From the NCBI RefSeq assembly GCF_000720635.1, contig NZ_JOCF01000027.1, forward strand, positions 1 to 64,000: a stretch of 64,000 bases of DNA. The letters run 5' to 3'. Within the stretch, counting starts at the first letter, position 1; each line of letters begins with the position of its first letter. This document shows positions 42,801 to 51,347 of this stretch, one piece after another. The notes below the pieces were generated by a model, which had not been told where the DNA came from, searched no databases, and was given only the letters and a program-made list of their open reading frames with translations. The translations under genes were made by a program, and so were the position numbers. The DNA is from Streptomyces sp. NRRL WC-3742 (GTDB lineage Bacteria; Actinomycetota; Actinomycetes; Streptomycetales; Streptomycetaceae).

Positions 42801-44000
42801 TCAGCGCCGGGCGGGCTTGGAGGTCGCGGTCGCGCCGGGCGAGGTGCCCGGCGCGACCGGTGCCGTCGGCGTGGCGGGAGCACTCGGGGTGGCCGGTGCG
42901 GTCGGGGTGCTCGGCGTGCTCGGTGCGGTCGGCGCCGGGGGAGCGGTGGGGACGGTTGCGGGGGCGCCCTTGGAGCCGGTCATCAGCTGCCGGAACCGCG
43001 CGGCCGAGCGCGGGTTGCGGTCGCACTGGAAGAAGCCGTGCGGGCAGTAGTCGGTGACGGTCTGGTAAGCGGTGTCGTGGGTGCGCATCCACTCCACCAT
43101 CCGCTGCACGAAGTCCGGGTTGTCGCCGTTGCGGAACAGCCCCCACTCCGGGTACGAGACCTGCTTGCCGCGCTTCGCCGCGAACTCCACCTGGTCCTGG
43201 AGGCCGTACGGCTCGCGCACGTAGTCGTCGAAGCCGGCCCCGGCCGGCTGGTCGTAGCTGTCCATGCCGATGATGTCGACCACGTCGTCCCCGGGGTAGC
43301 ACCGCGTCCACGGGATGGCGTCCAGGCCCCGGTTGGGAGTGAAGTCGAAGCGGAACCGCTGCCCGGGCACCGAGCGCATCACCCCGACGACCCGCCGCCA
43401 GTACGCCTTCCAGGCGGAGGGGTCGGGCTTGCAGCGGTGGGTGTAGGTGACGCCGTTCATCTCCCAGCCCAGGGTGAGCACGGTGTCCGCCCCGCCGAGG
43501 GCGACGAGCCGGTGCGCGAGCCTGAGGAAGTGCCGGTCGAAGTCCCCGCGCGCGCCCTGGGCGAGCAGCCTGGCGACCTCGCCGTCCGGCACGTTCGCCT
43601 CGTTGGGCACCAGCATCGGCACGCCCAGGACCAGCTGCCGGGAGGGATCGGTCAGCCGCCACTGCGCCCACAGCCCGAGGACCACCGGATCGCCCTCGAC
43701 GTCGCTCCAGCCGTTGCCCGCCAGATAGGTGTGGCCCACCTGGAGGTTGGCGTCTCCGAGCCACTGGGCGTACCGGCCGATCTGGGGGATGTAGTTGTCC
43801 CAGGAGCCGACGAAGGCGCCGAACGGTGGCTCGTGGTTCGGCCGCTGCACGGTCGGGCGGGAGGCGGCCCCGCGCGGCTCGAAGGTGTCGGAGGAGAGGC
43901 TGTGCCGCTCCGGTGCGCTGAGCGGCGTCCCGGCCGGGACGCTGGCCGTGGCCATCAGCAGCAGGGCGGCGGCGGCCAGCGTCAGACGGCCGATGCGCAT
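42801..44000 (-). CDS. Secreted glycoside hydrolase family 26-like beta-mannanase
   Basis: 399-aa exported glycosidase. Signal peptide at 1-24 (RIGRLTLAAAALLLMATAS). The catalytic barrel shows both GH26 glutamates: acid/base Glu180 in LTLGWEMNG and nucleophile Glu285 in SYPEWGLF, plus DIIGMDSYD. The last 60 residues are a Pro/Thr/Ala-rich tail that may interact with the wall. It converges on the polysaccharide operon with a 12-nt gap. The true linkage cut is unknown; acting on the locus's own polymer is an attractive inference. Confidence 0.88.
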   Translation of the reverse strand: MRIGRLTLAAAALLLMATASVPAGTPLSAPERHSLSSDTFEPRGAASRPTVQRPNHEPPFGAFVGSWDNYIPQIGRYAQWLGDANLQVGHTYLAGNGWSDVEGDPVVLGLWAQWRLTDPSRQLVLGVPMLVPNEANVPDGEVARLLAQGARGDFDRHFLRLAHRLVALGGADTVLTLGWEMNGVTYTHRCKPDPSAWKAYWRRVVGVMRSVPGQRFRFDFTPNRGLDAIPWTRCYPGDDVVDIIGMDSYDQPAGAGFDDYVREPYGLQDQVEFAAKRGKQVSYPEWGLFRNGDNPDFVQRMVEWMRTHDTAYQTVTDYCPHGFFQCDRNPRSAARFRQLMTGSKGAPATVPTAPPAPTAPSTPSTPTAPATPSAPATPTAPVAPGTSPGATATSKPARR

Positions 44001-44378
44001 GGTCTCTCCTCCGGGCGGCGCGGTGGGGGCGGTACGGGCGACGGTGCGGACGGACCGTGATGACCCGCTCGCCGACAGTAGGGCCGGAGGGCGTCGGAAA
44101 AGCCGAATGTCACTCTAAAGTGGGCGATATTCGAACGCCGTCTGCCGCAATGCGCCGACCGGTGGACGCCGTGGGGGTCGTGTATCAGATCTGTAACGGT
44201 CCGGCGAGCCGATCCCGGGCCGAGCCGGACCGCGTCCGCGCCCGGCCCCGGCCCCGACGGCGCAGGTCGGCGGGTGGGCGCGCGGGGGCGGCGCACCCGG
44301 CCGGGCGCGCGACGGCGGGCGGCCGCGGCACCCGATTCCGAGCTGACTCGCCCGCCCGCCGAAAGGTACGCTCCGGCC
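44001..44378. other. 378-bp divergent promoter region
   Basis: No gene. An AT-richer stretch at 44095-44200 holds possible promoters of the minus-strand GH26 gene. A plus-strand promoter is CTGACT (44343-44348) and TACGCT (44367-44372) with an 18-bp spacer, ending 6 nt before GTG 44379, which implies a leaderless mRNA for the beta-propeller-like gene. Confidence 0.55.
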
Positions 44379-45320
44379 GTGTCCCGGAAGCCTCTGCGTG
44401 TACTGACCCCCCGCTCGGTCCTGCCTGCCCTGGCGGTGATGCTGGTCCTTGCGGCCGGTGCGGCGGCACACGCCAACAAGCCGGTGCCGTTCGGCGACCG
44501 GGTGGCCGGGCCGGGCAACGCGGACGCCACGCCCGTCAACTCCCAGTCGCTCAGCGCCGCAGACCTCGACCTGCGGGTGGTCGGCGGCGGCCTGGAGGCG
44601 TTCCACCGCCAGAGCGGCGCCTCCGCGTGGACGTACAGCCGCGAGGGCGCCGAGGCGCTCCACCTGGCGATGGCCGGGGAGAACGCGATCGTGGTCTGGG
44701 ACGACGGCCTCGTCACCTCGGTGCGCCCGGGCGACCACGAGGTGCGCTGGCACCGCGCCGTCCCGGGCCTGGTGGACTGGCTGCGCGGCTCCGACGAGCC
44801 GGGCGCCGACAAGCGCACCCCGGAGCAGCGCAAGCAGCTGGCCAAGGAGCGGGCCGCCGGCGCGCTGCACACCGTCCAGCGGGACGGCTCGCCCTGGCTG
44901 GCCGTTGTGACCCCGAGCCTGACCATGGGCCTGCGCGACGCGGACGGCGACCTGCGCTACAACGACAAGCCCCCGAGCGGCTGCGCCTTCGACCCGCTGC
45001 GCACCGTCCACACCGACTACGCGGTGCTGATCCCGCGCACCTGCACCAACGGCTCCGGCCAGGCCGTCTCCGGCGCCGTCACCGGCTACCGGCTGGACAG
45101 CAGCGGCTGGGCGACGGGCACCGGGCCGAGCCCGGTCGTCAAGGTGCTGGACGCGCGCCGGGTGAAGGTCTCGGACGGGCCGATCCTGCCGCCGAAGGTC
45201 ATCGACACCAAGACGGCCGCCCCCGAGACGCCCTGCGGCAACCCGGCGGCCCCGTTCGCGGCCGTCCGCCCGCTGAACTGTGTCGACCCCTCCGCCACCC
45301 CGGGCGCACTACCGCAGTAG
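44379..45320 (+). CDS. Secreted PQQ/BamB-like beta-propeller-type protein
   Basis: 313-aa exported protein. Signal peptide at about 1-30 (PRSVLPALAVMLVLAAGAAAHA). Repeats with the pattern of PQQ-type propeller blades (GGGLEAFHRQSGASAWTYSREG; WDDGLVTSVRPGDHEVRWHR) are visible, but the length allows only a partial propeller. Two Cys pairs in the C-terminal half suggest disulfides. No lipobox, so it is secreted or membrane-held rather than a lipoprotein. GTG 44379 lies 6 nt after TACGCT, consistent with leaderless initiation. Function unknown. Confidence 0.72.
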   Translation: MSRKPLRVLTPRSVLPALAVMLVLAAGAAAHANKPVPFGDRVAGPGNADATPVNSQSLSAADLDLRVVGGGLEAFHRQSGASAWTYSREGAEALHLAMAGENAIVVWDDGLVTSVRPGDHEVRWHRAVPGLVDWLRGSDEPGADKRTPEQRKQLAKERAAGALHTVQRDGSPWLAVVTPSLTMGLRDADGDLRYNDKPPSGCAFDPLRTVHTDYAVLIPRTCTNGSGQAVSGAVTGYRLDSSGWATGTGPSPVVKVLDARRVKVSDGPILPPKVIDTKTAAPETPCGNPAAPFAAVRPLNCVDPSATPGALPQ

Positions 45321-45383
45321 TGGCACTACGTCAGTAGTCCCACGGTGGAGCACTACGGAAGTAGTGCCACTACCGGCGTAGTC
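45307..45383. promoter_or_regulatory. Four iterated CACTAC-N4-GTAGTG palindromes
   Basis: Copies at 45307-45322, 45324-45339, 45351-45366 and 45368-45383; the first and third are perfect 6-bp inverted repeats and the other two miss one end base. The first overlaps the stop codon of the upstream gene. Between pairs the sequences GTAGTGGCACTAC (45317-45329) and GTAGTGCCACTAC (45361-45373) are also dyads. The array ends about 60 bp before the promoter of the ABC-F leader. It looks like an operator array for a dimeric regulator I cannot name. Confidence 0.75.
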
Positions 45384-45441
45384 ACCGCCCGGGCCGGGCG
45401 TACCCCGGGGAGGTACTTCCCGGGCGTTTCGCGCGGCCCGG

Positions 45442-45447
45442 TAGACT
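45442..45447 (+). promoter_or_regulatory. -10 element of the ABC-F leader transcript
   Basis: TAGACT, 7 nt before the ATG of the upstream ORF, so the transcript probably starts at or beside that ATG. Confidence 0.6.
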
Positions 45448-45454
45448 TGCCGTC

Positions 45455-45478
45455 ATGGCTATCTTCTCCGGGCAATAG
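45455..45478 (+). CDS. Seven-codon leader peptide (upstream ORF) of the ABC-F gene
   Basis: ATG GCT ATC TTC TCC GGG CAA TAG encodes MAIFSGQ. The ATG is placed for leaderless translation from TAGACT. It ends 87 nt before the ABC-F start. The DNA between can fold: CGGCGCT/AGCGCCG (45486-45492 with 45501-45507), or alternatively GCGGGCG from the stop-codon region (45478-45484) with CGCCCGC (45534-45540). Leaders of this kind control antibiotic-resistance ABC-F genes by drug-stalled ribosomes (for example the short leaders of lsa, vga and msr genes). Translation here is inferred. Confidence 0.55.
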   Translation: MAIFSGQ

Positions 45479-45565
45479 CGGGCGGCGGCGCTCGATCCGC
45501 AGCGCCGAACCGTCGTCGAAGCCCCCTTCCGCTCGCCCGCCACGTCCCAGGAGCAGTTCCCAGCC

Positions 45566-47164
<1,599 letters not shown>

Positions 47165-47490
47165 CGGGACGTGGACATCCGTCCACCGATAGGACCAGAA
47201 AAACTAGTCCATACGGCGTGTCCGGGAATGAAGTAGCTCCCGATTCCGTTTAAGAACTTCCCGTCGGCCCGCCACTCGATCGTGGTCGGGCCGACGCTGC
47301 TGATCAGCCCTTTCGCGGCGGACGGCGGATGCCGACTGGGGGCGTGCACTCTGAGTGAGCGCCCCGACGCGCTCGGATCACCACCGCAGGACTGCGCATT
47401 CCCGACATCGGACTTGTCGAATGGGTGGCCAGGAGACGGTGGATGGGTGATCATGGGAATCTGACCGAGCAACGCTATGAGGAGGCACGG
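47165..47490. other. 326-bp leader region of the Gbn-like gene with hairpin and GATC sites
   Basis: No gene. A hairpin GTCGGCCCG-CCAC/GTGG-CGGGCCGAC spans 47263-47295, probably the ABC-F terminator. Four GATC tetramers occur at 47278, 47302, 47376 and 47449. The AT-richer segment 47195-47260 may hold a promoter. Confidence 0.5.
47263..47295 (+). terminator. Hairpin downstream of the ABC-F gene
   Basis: GTCGGCCCG (47263-47271) pairs with CGGGCCGAC (47287-47295), extended by CCAC/GTGG, loop TCGATC. One unpaired T. About 100 nt after the ABC-F stop. Confidence 0.65.
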
Positions 47491-47724
47491 GTGGCCGAGA
47501 CTCTGAAAAAGGGCAGCCGGGTGACCGGTGCCGCGCGTGAGAAGCTCGCGGCCGATCTCAAGAAGAAGTACGACGCCGGGGCGAGCATTCGCGCCCTCGC
47601 GGACGAGACCGGCCGTTCCTACGGCTTCGTGCACCGGATGCTCAGCGAGTCCGGAGTGGTGCTCCGGGGCCGCGGCGGTGCCACGCGAGGCAAGAGCAAG
47701 GCGACTGCCGGGGCCGGTTCCTGA
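47491..47724 (+). CDS. gbn: Small HTH protein, Gbn-like GATC-binding nucleoid protein
   Basis: 77-aa basic protein with one helix-turn-helix (about residues 32-52: SIRALADETGRSYGFVHRML) and a Lys/Arg/Gly-rich tail. Size, sequence character and the neighbouring ABC-F and enoyl-CoA hydratase genes match S. coelicolor SCO1839 (Gbn), a nucleoid-associated protein recognising GATC, as I recall it. GTG 47491 is set by GAGGAGG 5-6 nt upstream; the longer frame from 47425 ignores this site. GATC sites flank the gene on both sides, which fits autoregulation. The orthology is from memory and should be aligned. Confidence 0.72.
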   Translation: MAETLKKGSRVTGAAREKLAADLKKKYDAGASIRALADETGRSYGFVHRMLSESGVVLRGRGGATRGKSKATAGAGS

Positions 47725-47966
47725 CGGATCGTCAGCCACAGCTGAATGGCGCGGCGGCAGGACGCCGGCCGAGGGCGCGGCGGTCCACCGCCGACTGATC
47801 GTCCGTCCTCGGACCGAGCGGACCGGCCGCCGATCGTCATGTCCCGATCCTTCACCCGTTCGGCTCAGTCGCCCCGCGTGGATCTTTCCCGGGCGCGGCC
47901 CTGCCGCTGAGCGCCCGCTTTTGTTACTCTCCGGTAGCCGAATCCCTCGCCACCGGAGGTTCCCGC

Positions 47967-48773
47967 ATGACCGCCCCCGCCATCGACCCGCAGGCCCCGA
48001 GCTGGGAGCGCGACGGCGTCCGCCTGGAGATCGAGGGCGAACTCGCCGTCGTCACCCTCTGTCAGCCCACGCGCCGCAACGCCCAGTCGCCCGCCCTCTG
48101 GCGTGCCCTCGTCGACGCCGGCCGTGACCTCCCCGGCAGCGTCCGGGTGGTGCTGCTGCGCGCCGAGGGCCTCTCCTTCTCCGCCGGCCTCGACCGCGCG
48201 ATGTTCACCCCCGAGGGCATCCCCGGCGAGCCCACCTTCCTCCAGCTCGCCGCCGCCGAGGACCGCGAACTCGACGACACCATCGCCTCCTACCAGGAGG
48301 CGTTCACCTGGTGGCACCGGGCCGACCTGATCTCCGTCGCCGCCGTCCAGGGCCACGCCGTGGGCGCCGGCTTCCAGCTCGCCCTGGGCTGCGACCTGCG
48401 CGTCGTCGCCGAGGACGTGCAGTTCGCCATGAAGGAGACCTCGCTCGGGCTCGTCCCCGACCTCGCCGGTACCAAGCCGCTCACCGACCTCGTCGGCTAC
48501 GCCCGGGCGCTGGAGATCTGCGCCACCGGCCGCTGGGTCGGCGCCGAGGAGGCCACCACCATCGGCCTGGCCAACCTGGCCGTCCCCGGCACCGAACTGG
48601 ACGCCGCCGCCCGCGACCTCGCCGCCGCCCTGCTGGCCGCCCCGCGTGGAGCCGTCATCGAGACCAAGGCGCTGCTCCAGGGCGCCTCCCGGCGCACCCT
48701 CGACGAGCAGCGCTCCGCCGAACGGGTGGCGCAGGCCCGTCGGCTGCGGGAGCTCGCCGGCATCGGCGACTGA
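47967..48773 (+). CDS. Enoyl-CoA hydratase/isomerase family protein
   Basis: 268-aa crotonase-fold enzyme. Oxyanion-hole strands are visible as GLSFSAGLDRAMF and VQGHAVGAGFQLALGCDLRV; LGLVPDLAGTKPL follows. The second catalytic Glu typical of hydratases is not obvious at the expected place, where the helix reads KETSLGLVPDLAGT, so isomerase or another crotonase reaction is possible. ATG 47967 has CGGAGG 8 nt upstream. Stand-alone gene bounded by a strong terminator. GATC sites crowd its promoter region. Confidence 0.87.
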   Translation: MTAPAIDPQAPSWERDGVRLEIEGELAVVTLCQPTRRNAQSPALWRALVDAGRDLPGSVRVVLLRAEGLSFSAGLDRAMFTPEGIPGEPTFLQLAAAEDRELDDTIASYQEAFTWWHRADLISVAAVQGHAVGAGFQLALGCDLRVVAEDVQFAMKETSLGLVPDLAGTKPLTDLVGYARALEICATGRWVGAEEATTIGLANLAVPGTELDAAARDLAAALLAAPRGAVIETKALLQGASRRTLDEQRSAERVAQARRLRELAGIGD

Positions 48774-48792
48774 CCGCGGTACCGCACGGGAC

Positions 48793-48829
48793 AGGGCCCG
48801 GCCCCGGGGAGCACCCGGGGCCGGGCCCT
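48793..48829 (+). terminator. Terminator after the enoyl-CoA hydratase gene
   Basis: 16-bp stem AGGGCCCGGCCCCGGG/CCCGGGGCCGGGCCCT (48793-48808 with 48814-48829), 5-nt loop. Confidence 0.88.
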
Positions 48830-48920
48830 CGCCGTTCCGGCGGGCGGGGTTCGTGGCGGAATGTCACAGTTGGGATGCTTTGCGATACAGCTGGTGCCGT
48901 TACGACGGGAGAACCACCTC

Positions 48921-49463
48921 ATGCCTGACACTCCGACGCCCGCGAGCCTGCACAAGAGCCCCGGCCACGCCCCCACCCCGGGCGCGGCGCCGTCCGCCCC
49001 CAAGCCCGGCCCCAGCGGCGCCGCCGGAGGCGACGGCGGCCGGTCCGTCGGCGAGCGCGGGCGGACGGCGCTGGCCGTGGGGGTGGTCGAGAAGATCGCC
49101 GGAATGGCCGCCCGCGAGGTCTCCGGCATCCACGCCCTCGGCTCCGGCCTCTCCCGCACCTTCGGCGCCATGCGCGACCGGGTGCCCGGTGGGAAGTCCA
49201 GCGTCGGGCGGGGCATCAAGGCCGAGGTCGGCGAGAAGCAGACCGCGATCGACATCGCGCTGGTCGTCGAGTACGGCGTGGTCATCCCCGAACTCGCCCA
49301 CCAGGTGCGGGAGAACATCATCGACGCGGTGGAACGGATGACGGGCCTCGAGGTCGTCGAGGTCAACATCGCCGTCAACGACGTTCACCTGCCCGACGAG
49401 GCGGATGTCGAGGAGGAGGAAGAGCAGGCGCTCTCCCCGGGACAGCGCCCGAGGCTCCGGTAG
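48921..49463 (+). CDS. Asp23/Gls24 family envelope stress protein
   Basis: 180-aa protein. A Pro/Gly/Ser-rich first 50 residues is followed by the Asp23 domain (about 50-155): VVEKIAGMAAREVSGIHALG, IKAEVGEKQTAIDIALVVEYG, LAHQVRENIIDAVERMTGLEVVEVNI and NDVHLP. The tail is acidic. In Staphylococcus Asp23 is tethered to the membrane by AmaP and its loss triggers cell-wall stress; here an AmaP homologue ends the same operon. ATG 48921 follows CGGGAGA about 10 nt upstream. First gene of a five-gene run. Confidence 0.92.
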   Translation: MPDTPTPASLHKSPGHAPTPGAAPSAPKPGPSGAAGGDGGRSVGERGRTALAVGVVEKIAGMAAREVSGIHALGSGLSRTFGAMRDRVPGGKSSVGRGIKAEVGEKQTAIDIALVVEYGVVIPELAHQVRENIIDAVERMTGLEVVEVNIAVNDVHLPDEADVEEEEEQALSPGQRPRLR

Positions 49464-49496
49464 ACCCGGACGGATCCACGGTACGAGGAGGAACGG

Positions 49497-49688
49497 ATGA
49501 ACCTGGCCATCGTCGGCCTGGTGGTGGGCATGGCCCTCGGTTTCGCCGGGTACTTCGGCGGGTTCGCGGCGTTCCTGCTCGTGGCGGCGCTCGGACTGGT
49601 CGGCTTCGTGCTCGGGCGGGTGCTGGAAGGGGACATCGAGCTGGGTGACCTCGGTGACCTGCTGCGCGGGCGGGACCGGCGTCGTTGA
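49497..49688 (+). CDS. Small membrane protein of the Asp23 operon
   Basis: 63-aa protein with two short hydrophobic helices (NLAIVGLVVGMALGFAGYFG and FAAFLLVAALGLVGFVLG) and a charged tail (EGDIELGDLGDLLRGRDRRR). It resembles the DUF2273-type small proteins found beside Asp23 genes. CGAGGAGGAACGG upstream gives a strong ribosome site. Its stop overlaps the next start (TTGA). Probably a membrane partner of the Asp23/AmaP complex. Confidence 0.82.
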   Translation: MNLAIVGLVVGMALGFAGYFGGFAAFLLVAALGLVGFVLGRVLEGDIELGDLGDLLRGRDRRR

Positions 49689-50041
49689 CGCCCCCGGCCG
49701 GCGGCGGAGCCGCCCTCCCGTCCCGGGCCGCCACCAGAGGCCGCCTGCGGATCGCGGACCGGGTCTACGCCCGGATCGCGGCGGCCGCCGCCCGCGAGGC
49801 CCTGGCCACCGCCTGGGTCGGCCGGGCCGCCACCGGGAAGCCGCCCACGGTCTCGGTGCACGTCCCGGGCAGCACGGTGACCGTGCGGGTCGGCGTGGAA
49901 CTGCCGTTCCCCGCGGACCTCGGCGCACTGGCCCGGGGCGTACGGGAGCGGGTGGCGGCGCAGGTCCTGGAGTTGACGGGGACACGGGTGTCGGAAGTGG
50001 TGGTCGTGGTCGAGAAGTTGATCGCCCGGGGGGCCTCGTGA
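49685..50041 (+). CDS. Second Asp23-like protein
   Basis: 118-aa protein starting at a TTG that overlaps the upstream stop codon. IADRVYARIAAAAAREALA, SVHVPGSTVTVRVGVELPFPADLGAL, and ARGVRERVAAQVLELTGTRVSEVVVVVEKL match the Asp23 domain order (helix, beta hairpin, long helix, strand) with lower similarity than the first gene. The TTG start is supported only by spacing and coupling. It probably forms mixed assemblies with the first Asp23 protein. Confidence 0.78.
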   Translation: MTPPAGGGAALPSRAATRGRLRIADRVYARIAAAAAREALATAWVGRAATGKPPTVSVHVPGSTVTVRVGVELPFPADLGALARGVRERVAAQVLELTGTRVSEVVVVVEKLIARGAS

Positions 50042-50700
50042 GCGAGGACCGCGAGGGCTCCGAGGTCCGCGAGGAGTACGACAGCCTTGAGGAGCGCGAG
50101 GCCCGCGAGGAGCGCGAGGGCCTTGAGGAGCCGAGGGCGGTGAGGGTGCGGCGGCTGCGGGCGCCGCGGACGGCCGCCGCGGCGCTGGTCGCCACCGCGC
50201 TGCTGGTCGCGGCGGGGGCGCTGCTCTACGACGTGGTGGCGGTCCGGGCCGGGCAGCCCGCCCGCCGCTGGCGGGCGCAGCTCGCGGACGAGCTGGCCAC
50301 CCGTCACCTCGACGACCTGTGGGTGCTGGTCGGCGCCGGGGCGGCTGTGCTGCTGGGCGGCTGGCTGCTCTGGCTGGCCCTCGCACCCGGACTGCGGAAG
50401 TGGCTGCAGCTGCGCCCGTACGGCGGCACCAGCGCGGCCATCGACCGCGCCGGCGTCGGCCACCTGCTGGCCGACCGGGCGGCGGGGCTGACGGGAATCG
50501 AGGACCTGCGCATCCGCGTGCGCCGGAGGCGAGTGCGCGTGCGGCTGACCGGCCCGGCCGATCCCGCGTCGGTTCAGCGGCAGTTGAGGGACGAGCTGGC
50601 GAGGGTCGGCCTGGCCCGCGAGCTGCGGCTGGACGTACGCGCCGCAGGCGGCGGCGGTGGTGTGGCTGACGGGCCGGAGCGAGAGCGGGTGGCGGTGTGA
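50038..50700 (+). CDS. DUF6286-type membrane protein of the Asp23 operon
   Basis: 220-aa protein. A very acidic and basic mixed-charge N-terminus (about residues 1-40, EERE/EEREG repeats) is followed by a helix at about 47-67, a second at about 98-118, and a C-terminal alpha/beta domain (LADRAAGLTGIEDLRIRVRRRR ...). GTG 50038 overlaps the upstream stop, and GTG 50697 of the next gene overlaps its own stop. Likely a membrane scaffold beside AmaP. No enzymatic motif. Confidence 0.8.
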   Translation: MSEDREGSEVREEYDSLEEREAREEREGLEEPRAVRVRRLRAPRTAAAALVATALLVAAGALLYDVVAVRAGQPARRWRAQLADELATRHLDDLWVLVGAGAAVLLGGWLLWLALAPGLRKWLQLRPYGGTSAAIDRAGVGHLLADRAAGLTGIEDLRIRVRRRRVRVRLTGPADPASVQRQLRDELARVGLARELRLDVRAAGGGGGVADGPERERVAV

Positions 50701-51347
50701 GGCGGGGCGCGGTGAATCGGGTGTTGCTGGGGCTGGTGGGGGCGGTGCTGTTCGGGGTGGGGGTGTTGGTGCTGGCGGGCGGGCTGAACCTGTACCGGCA
50801 TCTGGGGGTCTCGCCGCCGTCCCGGTGGCCGTTGACCTCGCCGGACCAGCCGGTGGTGAGTGAGCGCTCGCGGATGCGGTGGGTGGCGGAGGACTGGTGG
50901 TGGCCCGCCGTGATCTCCGGGCTGTCGGTGCTGGTGGCGGGCACGGCCTGGTGGCTGGTGGCGCAGCTGCGGCGCAGCGGGCTCTCCAGCATCGCCGTGC
51001 CGACGCCAGGGGCCGGGGGCCTGAAGCTGCGGGTTGCGGCGCGGGCGCTGGAGGAGGTGCTGGAGAGCGGGACGGCGGTGCTGCCGGAGGTGGAGCGGGC
51101 GGGGGTGCGACTGGTGCGGGCGCCCCGGCACCCCCGGCTGCGCGGCGCCGTACGGCTGACGCCGGGCGGGGACCCGGCGGGGTTGGTGGCGCACTTCGAG
51201 GACGGTCCCCGGGCGGACGCCCTGGCGAGCCTGGGGCTGCCGGAGCTGCCCGCCGAGCTGCGGGTGCGGGTGTTGCAGGCGGCCCCCGTCGAGCACCGGC
51301 ACCGGCGCGGGCGGCGCCGGCGCAAGCAGCACCCGCGCGTCGTCTAG
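50697..51347 (+). CDS. amaP: Alkaline shock response membrane anchor protein AmaP
   Basis: 216-aa membrane anchor with two N-terminal helices (about 8-30 and 68-90) separated by a short outside loop, then a cytoplasmic domain with an Asp23-like ending and a Arg/His-rich tail (HRHRRGRRRRKQHPR). It should recruit the Asp23 proteins encoded upstream to the membrane. Its TAG stop shares the CTAG palindrome with the TAG stop of the convergent SDR gene. No terminator fits in that shared end. Confidence 0.85.
   Translation: MRRGAVNRVLLGLVGAVLFGVGVLVLAGGLNLYRHLGVSPPSRWPLTSPDQPVVSERSRMRWVAEDWWWPAVISGLSVLVAGTAWWLVAQLRRSGLSSIAVPTPGAGGLKLRVAARALEEVLESGTAVLPEVERAGVRLVRAPRHPRLRGAVRLTPGGDPAGLVAHFEDGPRADALASLGLPELPAELRVRVLQAAPVEHRHRRGRRRRKQHPRVV

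Noticed and set aside
47425..47490. Longer start for the Gbn-like protein
   Set aside because: The GAGGAGG ribosome site fits GTG 47491 and the added 22 residues have no conserved character.
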